This document shows, piece by piece, positions 8,318 to 18,150 of a stretch of 40,158 nt of DNA. Positions within the stretch are counted from its first letter, which is position 1, and each line of letters opens with the position of its first letter. The notes below the pieces were generated by a model. The model was not told where the DNA came from and made no database searches. It was given only the letters and a program-made list of their open reading frames with translations. The translations under genes were made by a program, and so were the position numbers. Origin of the DNA: Luteimonas sp. 8-5 (lineage in GTDB: Bacteria > Pseudomonadota > Gammaproteobacteria > Xanthomonadales > Xanthomonadaceae); assembly GCF_029763755.1 (NCBI RefSeq), contig NZ_JARUVM010000036.1, positions 1-40,158 on the forward strand. Direction: 5' to 3'.

Positions 8318-9244
8318 CTAGATTCCCAGCGCCCTGTATTCGGTGACGGGCCGCGAGCGCTCCCACGCATTGTCGAAGGTGGCGCGCAGCTGGCGCGCGC
8401 GGCCGGGAGCGTTCAGGTCGGCTTCACCCTCGATGCTGCGGGCGAGCCGGCGGAAGTAGTAGCCGCCGCTGTCGTTGGCGAGGAAGGCCGATGGATAGTC
8501 GCGATCGACCGCATCGGCCACTTCGCGGAAAACGAACACGGTGGGCATGCGCTGGGCCAGGGCCAGCAGGGGCGCCTGCGGTTTTTGCGGCGGCTGGGCG
8601 ACCTGCAGCAGTATCCGGGCCTGGCCGCCGACGCCGGCGGTGGCGAAGCGGCGCATCGCATCGATCACCGCGGGCGCGTTGAACAGTCCCGGGTCCAGTT
8701 CGTGCAGGAACAGGCACAGGCCACGCCTGGCAGCCTGGATGACGGCGGCGCTGGTGGCCACCGCGTCGCCCTGGGTGGAAACCGGAGTGGGCCCGGCCAG
8801 GATCCTGTGCATGGCCTGGTGTTCGATGCCCGCTTCATGGAAGCGCGGCCCGCGCGGGACGAAGCCATGCTGCAGATAGAAGTCCAGGGCGCCGACCTGG
8901 GCGTTGAGCGTGATCTCGTACCAGCCACGCTGCCTGGCCAGGCGTACCAGGGTCAACAGTAGCGCCGCGCCGACACCACGGCCGCGCCAGTGCGACAGCA
9001 CTGCCATGCGTCCGATCCGGGCCGGCTGGCCGGCGGACGGCGGCACCAGCCGCCCGGTGCCGATGGCCTCGCCCGACAGCGTGCGCGCGATGACGTGCAG
9101 GCAGGACGGGTCCAGCGCGTCGCGCTCCAGCTGGGGCGGCACGTGCTGTTCGTGCACGAAGACCGCTTCGCGGATCGCGTGCAGTTCGGCCATGGCGCGC
9201 GGGTAATCCGCCGCCTGCACCCGGAATGGCGCGATCGCGCTCAT
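8318..9244 (-). CDS. GNAT N-acetyltransferase fused to a C-terminal DUF7931-like domain
   Basis: A 308-residue two-part protein. Residues 1-150 form a GNAT acetyltransferase: ELHAIREAVFVHEQHVP at the N-terminus, then the acetyl-CoA loop IGRMAVLSHWRGRGVGAALLLTLVRLARQRG, then LNAQVGALDFYLQHGFVPRG, a layout seen in ElaA/YjcF-like members. Residues 160-308 are a separate domain (VIQAARRGLCLFLHELDPGLFNAP to ERSRPVTEYRALGI) that I associate with DUF7931, a phospholipase-D-like fold of unknown function; this second assignment is tentative. Its ATG overlaps the roxA stop as ATGA, so translation is probably coupled. The acetylated substrate is unknown. Confidence 0.8.
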   Translation of the reverse strand: MSAIAPFRVQAADYPRAMAELHAIREAVFVHEQHVPPQLERDALDPSCLHVIARTLSGEAIGTGRLVPPSAGQPARIGRMAVLSHWRGRGVGAALLLTLVRLARQRGWYEITLNAQVGALDFYLQHGFVPRGPRFHEAGIEHQAMHRILAGPTPVSTQGDAVATSAAVIQAARRGLCLFLHELDPGLFNAPAVIDAMRRFATAGVGGQARILLQVAQPPQKPQAPLLALAQRMPTVFVFREVADAVDRDYPSAFLANDSGGYYFRRLARSIEGEADLNAPGRARQLRATFDNAWERSRPVTEYRALGI

Positions 9245-10446
9245 TCCTCTTCGTCCGTGGCCACCTGGTAGTGGCCCGCTTCGTACAGGGCGAAGGCAGC
9301 GTCGCGGCCGGCCTGCGAAAGGCCGGCGTAGGTGGCCCCGTCCAGGCTTTCGGCAGATGCCAGGCGCCTGGCATCGGCAACAGGCAATTCGAAGGCTTCG
9401 CCGTTGGCGAACAGCCGGGCGCCGCGGCCGTGGCGTCGCCAGGCCATGCGGCTGAGCGGATGCCGCGACCAGGCGTGGCCGTGCTCGAGTTGCCATTCGG
9501 CCTCGATCCGCGGCACCACCGGCCCCGGCGCGATCGTGCCCGGGCTGCGATAGGTAGTGATGAAGCGGCCGAACCAGTCGCCCAGCCGTGCCGGATCGTT
9601 CATCCGCAGCACGTTCAATGCCTCGACCACCCGCTGCATCGCGGCGGCGTCGATCTCGTTCGGGTCCGCAGGAACGGCCAGGTCCGGATCGCGGTAGCGC
9701 AGGCCCTCGTCGGCTTCCGCGGCCAGGGTGTCGACGAAGTCGCCGAGCAGTTCGGCAGCCGACGGCGCGCGCATGCCGATCGAAAGGGTCAGGCAGGCGT
9801 CTTCGGCGACGCCGTGGTGCGGCACGCCCGGCGGCAGGTACAGCATGTCGCCCGGTCCCAGCACCCACTCGTGGTCGGGAGTGAAACGCTGCAGCAGCTT
9901 CAGCTCGGTATCCAGGCGGTAGTGCACCGGCGGATTGGGCGAGGTGTCGATCTGCCAGCGGCGATGGCCCTGGCCCTGGAGCAGGAAGACGTCGTACTGG
10001 TCGACGTGCGCGCCGACCGATCCGCCGGGCGCGGCGAAGGACACCATGATGTCGTCGATGCGCCAGCGCGGCAGGAAACCGAAGGCCGGCAGCAGCGCGG
10101 CGACATCGGCGTCCCATTTGTCCACGTCCTGGACCAGCAGGGTCCAGTCGTGGTTTGGCAGGGTCGGGAACAGTGCCTCGGGGAACGGGCCGTGGCGCAA
10201 CTGCCAGCGGTCGCCGGCGCGGTCGTGGGCGACGATGCGCGACAGGGCCAGTTCCTCGCAGGCCAGGCCGGCGAGGTCCTCCGGGCTGATTGGCGACGTG
10301 AAACCGGCAAACGCGTTGCGGACCAGGAGCGGCCGTTTCTGCCAGTAGTCGCGCAGGAATTCTTCCGGCGGCATGCCCAGCGGCGGCAGGTGGCTGCCGT
10401 CGACCTCGATCGGTTTCGCGCCCGTCCTGGCTTTGCCCTTGGCCAT
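9241..10446 (-). CDS. roxA: Ribosomal protein uL16 arginine 3-hydroxylase (RoxA/YcfD family JmjC oxygenase)
   Basis: A 401-residue Fe(II)/2-oxoglutarate-dependent oxygenase. The JmjC double-stranded beta helix is visible as SVGAHVDQYDVFLLQGQGHRRW, with iron ligands H147 and D149. The distal histidine is H210 in MLYLPPGVPHHG. An N-terminal LPPLGMPPEEFLRDYWQKRPLLVRNAF segment and a C-terminal winged-helix-like region complete the ribosomal oxygenase architecture. In E. coli the orthologue YcfD hydroxylates Arg81 of L16. The gene follows purB by 10 bases, and its ribosome-binding AGGA overlaps the purB stop codon, so purB, roxA and the acetyltransferase gene form one operon. Confidence 0.9.
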   Translation of the reverse strand: MAKGKARTGAKPIEVDGSHLPPLGMPPEEFLRDYWQKRPLLVRNAFAGFTSPISPEDLAGLACEELALSRIVAHDRAGDRWQLRHGPFPEALFPTLPNHDWTLLVQDVDKWDADVAALLPAFGFLPRWRIDDIMVSFAAPGGSVGAHVDQYDVFLLQGQGHRRWQIDTSPNPPVHYRLDTELKLLQRFTPDHEWVLGPGDMLYLPPGVPHHGVAEDACLTLSIGMRAPSAAELLGDFVDTLAAEADEGLRYRDPDLAVPADPNEIDAAAMQRVVEALNVLRMNDPARLGDWFGRFITTYRSPGTIAPGPVVPRIEAEWQLEHGHAWSRHPLSRMAWRRHGRGARLFANGEAFELPVADARRLASAESLDGATYAGLSQAGRDAAFALYEAGHYQVATDEEE

Positions 10447-10456
10447 CGCCGCGTTC

Positions 10457-13275
<2,819 letters not shown>

Positions 13276-13302
<27 letters not shown>

Positions 13303-14130
13303 GGGTTCAGCGGTCGGGTCCAGCCAACGCGTCGCATCGTGCACGCGATAGAACCCGGAGTCTTCGGCCAGCTGCCGCAGCAGGTTGCCGTGGCCGGCGC
13401 CATAGATCACCAGCACCCGGTCGCCGGGTTCGGTGTGGCGCACGATGTTGTTGAAGATCCGCTGGTTGCGGCCGAACCACAGCATCATCCAGTTGGCGCC
13501 GGCCGGGTCGTCGGCGGTGCCGTAAAGGCCGATGTGGAAGTAGGCGCGGGCGTTGGCCTCGAGCCACCCGGGCGAGTTCAGGTGCAACAGCATGTCGCCG
13601 ATGGTGCCGTTGTCCAGCACCTGCTGCGAGCGCGCTGCATTGCGCTTGCCGATCTCCATGTGCCGGGCGCGCTCTTCCTGCTGCCCGGCGCGCTCGATCG
13701 CGGCGAGGTAGTCGACGCTGCTCTCGTCGGCGATCGGGCCCAGGTCGTTCCAGTCCACGGCGACAACGCCGGGCAGGCCGAGGTCGCAGGCGATCCGGTA
13801 GCCGAGCTACTCGCGTTCGTCGCCTTCCAGCGGCCGGTCGCCGTGGCAGGACGCATCGAACTCCGCGTCGACGCGTGCCTGCGCACCTGCGTCGGTCTCG
13901 ATCATGACGCGGGTGGGGCGGTAGCGCTCCACCAGCCGCACCACTTCGTCGATCTCGCGCTGGCGCTTTTCCGCCAGCACGTCGTCGGCGCGGGTGTTGT
14001 GCACGTCGCGCCCCGGATTGTCCATGTGGTAGCTGCCGAGGAAGAGGAAGTCGGCAACCGGTGCGGCGGCGTCCTGTGCCTGCGCGGCAAACGGGGAGAG
14101 GAGCAGGGCGGCGAGCAGCAACGGGCGCAT
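13276..14130 (-). pseudogene. DUF5694-type exported protein interrupted by an in-frame amber codon
   Basis: The reading frame encodes a signal peptide (MRPLLLAALLLSPFAAQAQ), then DFLFLGSYHMDNPGRD and VMIETD motifs. TAG follows at codon 108 (13807-13809) and the same frame continues without any shift: LGYRIACDLGLPGVVAVDW, GDMLLHLNSPGWLEANARAY, GRNQRIFNNIVRH, ILVIYGAGHGNLLRQL to the C-terminus. Both halves belong to one DUF5694-like protein of 284 codons. The context (EREQ-LGYR expected from family memory) fits a CAG-to-TAG transition. It is the last cistron of the GntR/ABC operon, starting in a TGATG overlap with the upstream gene. Function unknown. It is a recent nonsense allele, an assembly error or, less likely, a read-through gene. 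Confidence 0.8.
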
Positions 14131-14783
14131 CAGGACTCCTCTGCGATGTCCTCGACGCAATCGTCGATGTCGGACTGGTCCATGTTGGCGTAGGGCGCGA
14201 ACTCGGGCAGCGAGGCAGAAAGCCGTTGCTGCGTTTCCAGCATCGCCGGCAACTGGCGGCAGATCTCGATCGCTTCGGACTTGATCTTCTCGGCCTCGGC
14301 CTCGACCTTCTTCTCGATGGCGTCGGTGTTGCCGCTGAAGATCGCCCCCAGCGACTCGGTGATGGCGGCGCCGGCCATGTCGGCGGCCTTGGCACCGATC
14401 ACCATGCCGGTTTCGGCAATGCCGATCACCTGGCCGCGATACTCGAGCAGCAGCGCACGCTGCTCCGGCGTGGTGGCGACGGGCTTGCCTTCGATCAGGA
14501 GTTCGCCCTGCGGCGTGATTTCCGCCTTCGGCAGGTTTTCCTTGCCGGAGTAGTGCTTGCCGTTGACCTTGATGCTGATGCTGTCGCCACCGATCGAGAT
14601 GTTGCCCTCGGTCAGTTCCTTGCGCGCCTTCTCGATTTCCCTCTCGACGGTCCTGGCGATCAGGCCCTTGGTCTCGCTGGCCGCGGAGGCGGCCTCGGCC
14701 GGCGGTTCCTGCTTGCTGCAGGCCCCCGCCAGGGGAAGGACGACGAGCATCGCGGTGAGCAGCGTGGTGCGGATCGTGTTCAT
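14130..14783 (-). CDS. DUF2884 (YggN-like) putative lipoprotein
   Basis: A 217-residue exported protein. The N-terminus MNTIRTTLLTAMLVVLPLAGAC is a signal sequence ending in a lipobox-like AGAC. A charged helical region follows (IEKARKELTEGNISIGGDS), then AEITPQGELLIEGKPVATTPEQRALLLEYRGQVIGIAETGM, matching the pattern of E. coli YggN (DUF2884), in which an 'L-x-x-G-K-x-V' strand precedes a Gln/Arg-rich helix. Two late cysteines (EICRQLP, IDDCVED) could form a disulfide. GGAGG lies four bases before ATG 14783. It is a paralogue of the preceding gene (shared ITPQGxLLxxGK and QQRLxxxLPxFxPYANxxQxDxDxC). Function unknown; the lipoprotein call is moderate because the lipobox lacks Leu at -3. Confidence 0.75.
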   Translation of the reverse strand: MNTIRTTLLTAMLVVLPLAGACSKQEPPAEAASAASETKGLIARTVEREIEKARKELTEGNISIGGDSISIKVNGKHYSGKENLPKAEITPQGELLIEGKPVATTPEQRALLLEYRGQVIGIAETGMVIGAKAADMAGAAITESLGAIFSGNTDAIEKKVEAEAEKIKSEAIEICRQLPAMLETQQRLSASLPEFAPYANMDQSDIDDCVEDIAEES

Positions 14784-14794
14784 GTGGCCTCCGG

Positions 14795-15463
14795 TCACAG
14801 TGAGGCGAATTCGCCGCGGACGTCGCGCTCGCAATTGTCGACGTCGGCCTGCTCGAGATTCGCGTAGGGCTGGAATGCCGGGAGGGTGGAGGCCAGGCGC
14901 TGCTGCGCGACCATCACCTCCGGCAGGCGGGCGCAGATGGCCAGGACGGCGGGCTGCACCTGTTGCTTGACGATGCGTTCGACGCGGCGTTCCAGGCCGC
15001 CGGTCAGCGCGCTGAACACGAGGCCGACCCAGGAGCGGTCCATCATGTCGAGCGCCACCTCGGCGCTGCGCTCGCCGATGTCGATGCCGGACAGCGCGAT
15101 CGCGATCACCTGCTCGCGATAGGCCAGCAACAGTTCGCGCTGGCGGGCATCGACCTCGACGGCCTTGCCGTCGACCAGCAGGTCGCCCTGCGGGGTGATC
15201 TCGGCCGGCGGCACCGCCTCGCTCCGGCGATGCTTGTCGCGCTTGTCGTCCTTGCCGGAGAAGCGAAGGCTGTCGTCGTCCAGTTCGAGGTTGCCGGTGC
15301 GCAGCTCTTCGCGGGCCTTGGCCATCTCGGCGCGCATCTCCACGCGCGCTTCGGCCATTTCCTGGCTGATTTCCTTGCCGATGTCGGTGGCCGGCGGGGT
15401 GGCCTGCGCTGCCAGCGGCAGGGCGAGGAGCAGGGGGAGGATGATGGTCGAGGCGATTTTCAT
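14795..15463 (-). CDS. DUF2884 (YggN-like) periplasmic protein, paralogue of the next gene
   Basis: A 222-residue protein with a classical signal peptide (MKIASTIILPLLLALPLAAQA, cleavage after AQA), a charged helix rich in Glu/Met/Arg (EMAEARVEMRAEMAKAREELRTGNLEL), a basic patch (KDDKRDKHRRSE), and the DUF2884-like block PAEITPQGDLLVDGKAVEVDARQRELLLAYREQVIAIALSG. The C-terminal region contains AICARLPEVMVAQQRLASTLPAFQPYANLEQADVDNC, sharing its spacing and both cysteines with the downstream paralogue. Unlike that one it has no lipobox, so the pair probably comprises a soluble periplasmic and a lipid-anchored form. It lies 42 bases after the permease and 11 bases before its paralogue. Function unknown. 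Confidence 0.75.
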   Translation of the reverse strand: MKIASTIILPLLLALPLAAQATPPATDIGKEISQEMAEARVEMRAEMAKAREELRTGNLELDDDSLRFSGKDDKRDKHRRSEAVPPAEITPQGDLLVDGKAVEVDARQRELLLAYREQVIAIALSGIDIGERSAEVALDMMDRSWVGLVFSALTGGLERRVERIVKQQVQPAVLAICARLPEVMVAQQRLASTLPAFQPYANLEQADVDNCERDVRGEFASL

Positions 15464-15505
15464 GTCAGGTTCCCGTAGAGGCGTGTGTCGATGTCCGGTG
15501 GACCG

Positions 15506-16528
15506 TCAGCCTTCGTCGCGCCAGCGGCGGAGACGGATCGCGGCGACGATCATTGCGACGCCTGCGACCGCGCCGACCCACAACTGTGGCGTAGCCAGGA
15601 CCGAATAGGTGGTGCGCAGCGAGGTCAGGGCGCCGAGCTGGCCGGGGCCGTGGAACTCCGACCCGCTGAGGTCGACCACGTCGAACCAGGTGCCCGGCAC
15701 CACGCTCAGCAGCGAGCGCGAGACGATGTTCTTCCAGAACCAGCCGGCTTCCAGGTCGAACAGCTGCATCAGGTCGAACCAGGTGACGAAGATGCCGGCG
15801 AACACCGGGATCATGATCGCCCACAGGAACGGCTTGCTCTTCGCCCAGGAGGAACACAGGAGCAGCCAGCCGGCGGCCGGCAGCGCCCACAGCGCGTAGA
15901 CCGGGATCACCGCGATCAACTGCCCGGTAACCTTGAGCGGGCTGCCCGGGCCCCACACCATCTCGAACGGATTCCCGCCGTGCAGCAGCACCATCGCGCT
16001 GAGCACCATCAGGAAGCCGAACATGGTGGCCACGGCGGCGGCGACCGCGAGCGCCGGGGCGACGAGCAGCGCACTGGCGACCTTGGACAGCACGGTCTCG
16101 CGGTCGGACAGCGGCAGCGACTTCCAGAACAGCACGCTGCGATCCTTGCGCTCGTCGTACAGCGCGCCCAGGCAGTAGAAGAAGACGACGAACGCGAGCA
16201 CGATCAGCGGCCAGGTGGAGGCCATCATCATGCTCAGGTCGATGCCCTGCCCGAGGCGGTACAGGTCGTGGGCGTCCATCTGCGCGGTGAAGGCTTCGAG
16301 GTCGATGCCGTTGAACTGGAACCTGCCGTCGCCCATCTCGAAATTGCCGGTGGCGCGGCGCGCGGCCATCTCGCCGACGCCGAAGCCCATCAGCGACAGC
16401 AGCAGGAAGATCCCGCCGGCCACCAGCGGTGCCCAGAGGAAGCCGCCCTTGTGCTCCCAGAACTCGCGCCGCAGCAGGAGCTGGAACTTGTGGGTGGGAT
16501 GGGACATCGTTTTCGCGGGGGCGTTCAT
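15506..16528 (-). CDS. ABC transporter permease subunit
   Basis: A 340-residue integral membrane protein with six to seven hydrophobic segments: about 28-50 (GFLWAPLVAGGIFLLLSLMGF), 100-123 (WPLIVLAFVVFFYCLGALY), a long one near 145-180, then VTGQLIAVIPVYALWALP, PFLWAIMIPVFAGIFVTW, and a C-terminal WVGAVAGVAMIVAAIRL. A large loop after the first helix carries the predicted extracytoplasmic domain. The cytoplasmic ALYDERKDRSVLFWKSLPLSDRETVLSK motif is typical of ABC-2/YtrC-D-type permeases, in which DERKDRS-LFWKSLP contacts the ATPase. Its ATG overlaps the ATPase stop (ATGA). The exported or sensed substrate is unknown. Confidence 0.88.
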   Translation of the reverse strand: MNAPAKTMSHPTHKFQLLLRREFWEHKGGFLWAPLVAGGIFLLLSLMGFGVGEMAARRATGNFEMGDGRFQFNGIDLEAFTAQMDAHDLYRLGQGIDLSMMMASTWPLIVLAFVVFFYCLGALYDERKDRSVLFWKSLPLSDRETVLSKVASALLVAPALAVAAAVATMFGFLMVLSAMVLLHGGNPFEMVWGPGSPLKVTGQLIAVIPVYALWALPAAGWLLLCSSWAKSKPFLWAIMIPVFAGIFVTWFDLMQLFDLEAGWFWKNIVSRSLLSVVPGTWFDVVDLSGSEFHGPGQLGALTSLRTTYSVLATPQLWVGAVAGVAMIVAAIRLRRWRDEG

Positions 16529-17385
16529 GCGTAGGTTCCCTTCATCGTGGCGACGAACAGATCGGCCAGGCCCGGCGTGCGGGTTTCGCCCAGTTCGGCG
16601 AGCTGCGTGCCGGGCACGCCGTCGAACAGCATCACGGTCTTGCCGAAAGGCAGGGCGCGTTCGTCGATCGGTTTCAGCGCGCGCGCCGCTTCGGCCCTGG
16701 CGCCGTCGACCAGCACTTCGACATAGCGTTCGCCGATCGCTTCCATCGGTGCCGACAACACCATCCGGCCGTCGCGGATGAACAGCACGTCCGTCAGGAT
16801 GTGCTCCACTTCCTCGACCTGGTGGGTGGTGATGAGGATGGTCTTGTCCTCGTCGAAGTAGTCCTCCAGCAGGCGCTGGTAGAACTGCTTGCGGTAGAGG
16901 ATGTCCAGGCCCAGCGTGGGCTCGTCCAGCACCAGCAGGCGCGCGTCGATCGCCATCACCAGCGCCAGGTGCAGCTGCACGATCATGCCCTTGGACAGTT
17001 CGCGCACCCGCATGTTCGGCTTGAGCTGGGTATTGGCCAGGAAGCGCTGGCAGCGGGCCCGGTCGAAGCGCGGATGGACGCCGGCGACGAAGTCGATCGC
17101 TTCGCCGACCCGGATCCAGCGCGGCAGCACCGCCACGTCGGCGATGAAGCAGACGTCGTTCATCAGCTCGTCGCGCTGCGTGCGTGGATCGCGGCCGAGC
17201 ACGTCGAGCTGGCCCTCGAACGGCACCAGGCCGAGGATCGCCTTGAGCGCGGTGGTCTTGCCCGCGCCGTTGGGCCCGATCAGGCCGACGATGCGGCCGG
17301 CGGGAATCTCGAAGTCGGCGCCGTCGAGCGCGACCTTGTTCTTGTAGGCCTTGCGCAGGCCGCGTGCGGTGACGACGGCGTTCAT
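16525..17385 (-). CDS. ABC transporter ATP-binding protein
   Basis: A 286-residue ATPase. Walker A GPNGAGKTT (37-45), Q-loop region around LMNDVCFIADVAVLP (no clear Gln), a signature variant LSKGM in place of LSGGQ, Walker B LLVLDEPTLGLD, and H-loop TTHQVEEVEHILTDVLFI. The C-terminal 60 residues form a small accessory domain. It pairs with the downstream permease; two copies of each would make a full transporter. The start ATG 17385 overlaps the stop of the GntR gene as ATGA. YtrA-type GntR genes commonly precede such ABC genes in other bacteria, which supports a regulator-transporter unit. Confidence 0.93.
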   Translation of the reverse strand: MNAVVTARGLRKAYKNKVALDGADFEIPAGRIVGLIGPNGAGKTTALKAILGLVPFEGQLDVLGRDPRTQRDELMNDVCFIADVAVLPRWIRVGEAIDFVAGVHPRFDRARCQRFLANTQLKPNMRVRELSKGMIVQLHLALVMAIDARLLVLDEPTLGLDILYRKQFYQRLLEDYFDEDKTILITTHQVEEVEHILTDVLFIRDGRMVLSAPMEAIGERYVEVLVDGARAEAARALKPIDERALPFGKTVMLFDGVPGTQLAELGETRTPGLADLFVATMKGTYA

Positions 17386-17750
17386 CGGCTGCCTCCATTG
17401 GCATGCTTGAGCAGTTCGTCGACACCCAGGCCCAGGCGCCGGATGCGTTCGAGGACCAGCGGCCATTCCTCGGTGAGGAAACGTTCGCGTTCGCTGGCGA
17501 GCAGCTTCCTGGATGCTTCTTCGGTCACGTACATTCCGAGTCCCCTGCGCTTTTCCACCAGCGCCTCGTCGGCCAGTTCCTGGTAGGCGCGCGATACGGT
17601 GATGGGGTTGAGCTGGTATTCGGCGGCCACCTGGCGCACCGAAGGCAGGGCATCGCCGGGCTTGAGTTCGCCGTCGAGCATCATTGCGATCACTTTCTCC
17701 TTGAGCTGGCGATAGATGGGGGCGCTGTCGTTCCACTGGATCGGGCTCAT
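17382..17750 (-). CDS. YtrA-subfamily GntR transcriptional regulator
   Basis: A 122-residue GntR protein with only a short C-terminal helical tail, the hallmark of the YtrA subfamily. The winged helix-turn-helix is PIYRQLKEKVIAMMLDGELKPGDALPSVRQVAAEYQLNPITVSRAYQELADEALVEKRRGLGMYV, followed by about 40 residues (FLTEEWPLVLERIRRLGLGVDELL) that would mediate dimerisation. It starts three bases after the small exported-protein gene and overlaps the ABC ATPase gene by ATGA. The palindrome 18054-18077 overlapping the operon promoter is its likely operator, implying autorepression; the inducing signal is unknown. Confidence 0.93.
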   Translation of the reverse strand: MSPIQWNDSAPIYRQLKEKVIAMMLDGELKPGDALPSVRQVAAEYQLNPITVSRAYQELADEALVEKRRGLGMYVTEEASRKLLASERERFLTEEWPLVLERIRRLGLGVDELLKHANGGSR

Positions 17751-17753
17751 GGC

Positions 17754-18029
17754 TCAGCTCCCGGTGACCGTGCGCAGTCCCTGCGCGAACGAGAAGTAGG
17801 GAAGGGCCAGGCCGGAGCGGGCGCGGCGCTGGTGGCGATGGCGGCGCGCGGCGGACTCGCCCTCGGCCATGTCGGCAGGGGAGGCCTCGATGGTCTCCAC
17901 GGCGACCAGTGCCTCGGCGCCGGGCATCGGCATGGCCATCGGGGGCGGCCCGCCAGCGAGCAGCAGGAGACCGAACACCGCGGCTGTCGCCGACAGGGCC
18001 GTCACGGAGTGCTGGAGCTTGCGGTTCAT
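17754..18029 (-). CDS. Small exported protein of unknown function, first gene of the GntR/ABC operon
   Basis: A 91-residue protein that I do not recognise. The N-terminus MNRKLQHSVTALSATAAVFGLLLLAGGPP is a signal peptide or single membrane anchor. It is followed by a Pro/Met-rich stretch (PPPMAMPMPGAEA), an acidic segment (ETIEASPADMAEGES), a strongly basic cluster ARRHRHQRRAR, and the hydrophobic tail LALPYFSFAQGLRTVTGS. The start is set by ATG 18029 with AGGA seven bases upstream and a good promoter before it. It is three bases from the GntR gene, so it is co-transcribed and presumably serves the same system, perhaps as a sensor, partner or substrate of the ABC transporter (inference only). 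Confidence 0.7.
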   Translation of the reverse strand: MNRKLQHSVTALSATAAVFGLLLLAGGPPPMAMPMPGAEALVAVETIEASPADMAEGESAARRHRHQRRARSGLALPYFSFAQGLRTVTGS

Positions 18030-18053
18030 CTGGAAGTCCTGCTTTGGGTAACT

Positions 18054-18077
18054 GGTGTTGTATGCAACTATAACACC
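18054..18077. promoter_or_regulatory. Palindromic operator overlapping the -10, candidate GntR (YtrA-type) binding site
   Basis: A 24-bp imperfect palindrome with half-site GGTGTTnTA and its mirror TAnAACACC, 8 of 12 positions symmetric per half. It covers the -10 hexamer and the predicted transcription start. The GTGT...ACAC arms fit the general GntR operator pattern (GT...AC), so binding would block RNA polymerase. It lies 25 bases from the first codon of the operon that encodes the GntR protein. Confidence 0.65.
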
Positions 18078-18094
18078 TACAGGACCGAAGTCAA
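18067..18094 (-). promoter_or_regulatory. Sigma70-like promoter of the GntR/ABC operon
   Basis: Minus strand: -35 TTGACT (18089-18094), 16-base spacer, -10 TATAGT (18067-18072). Both hexamers match consensus at five of six positions, the best match seen in the window. Transcription is predicted near 18060, giving a leader of about 30 bases to ATG 18029. Confidence 0.75.
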
Positions 18095-18138
18095 CGCGCC
18101 GGACCCCAACTGATGGCATAGACGGCCGCGATAGGGTC

Positions 18139-18144
18139 TAGAAT
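18139..18144 (+). promoter_or_regulatory. Putative -10 element for a leaderless glutathione peroxidase transcript
   Basis: TAGAAT ends six bases before ATG 18151, so a normal start point (about seven bases after the -10) would fall on the start codon. There is no recognisable Shine-Dalgarno sequence. No convincing -35 is seen. Confidence 0.4.
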
Positions 18145-18150
18145 CGGGCC

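Noticed and set aside
13807-13809. Recoding of the amber codon as pyrrolysine or another amino acid
   Set aside because: Pyrrolysine machinery is not expected in this lineage, and the sequence context fits a simple Gln-to-stop change. TAG also serves as the normal stop of several genes here.
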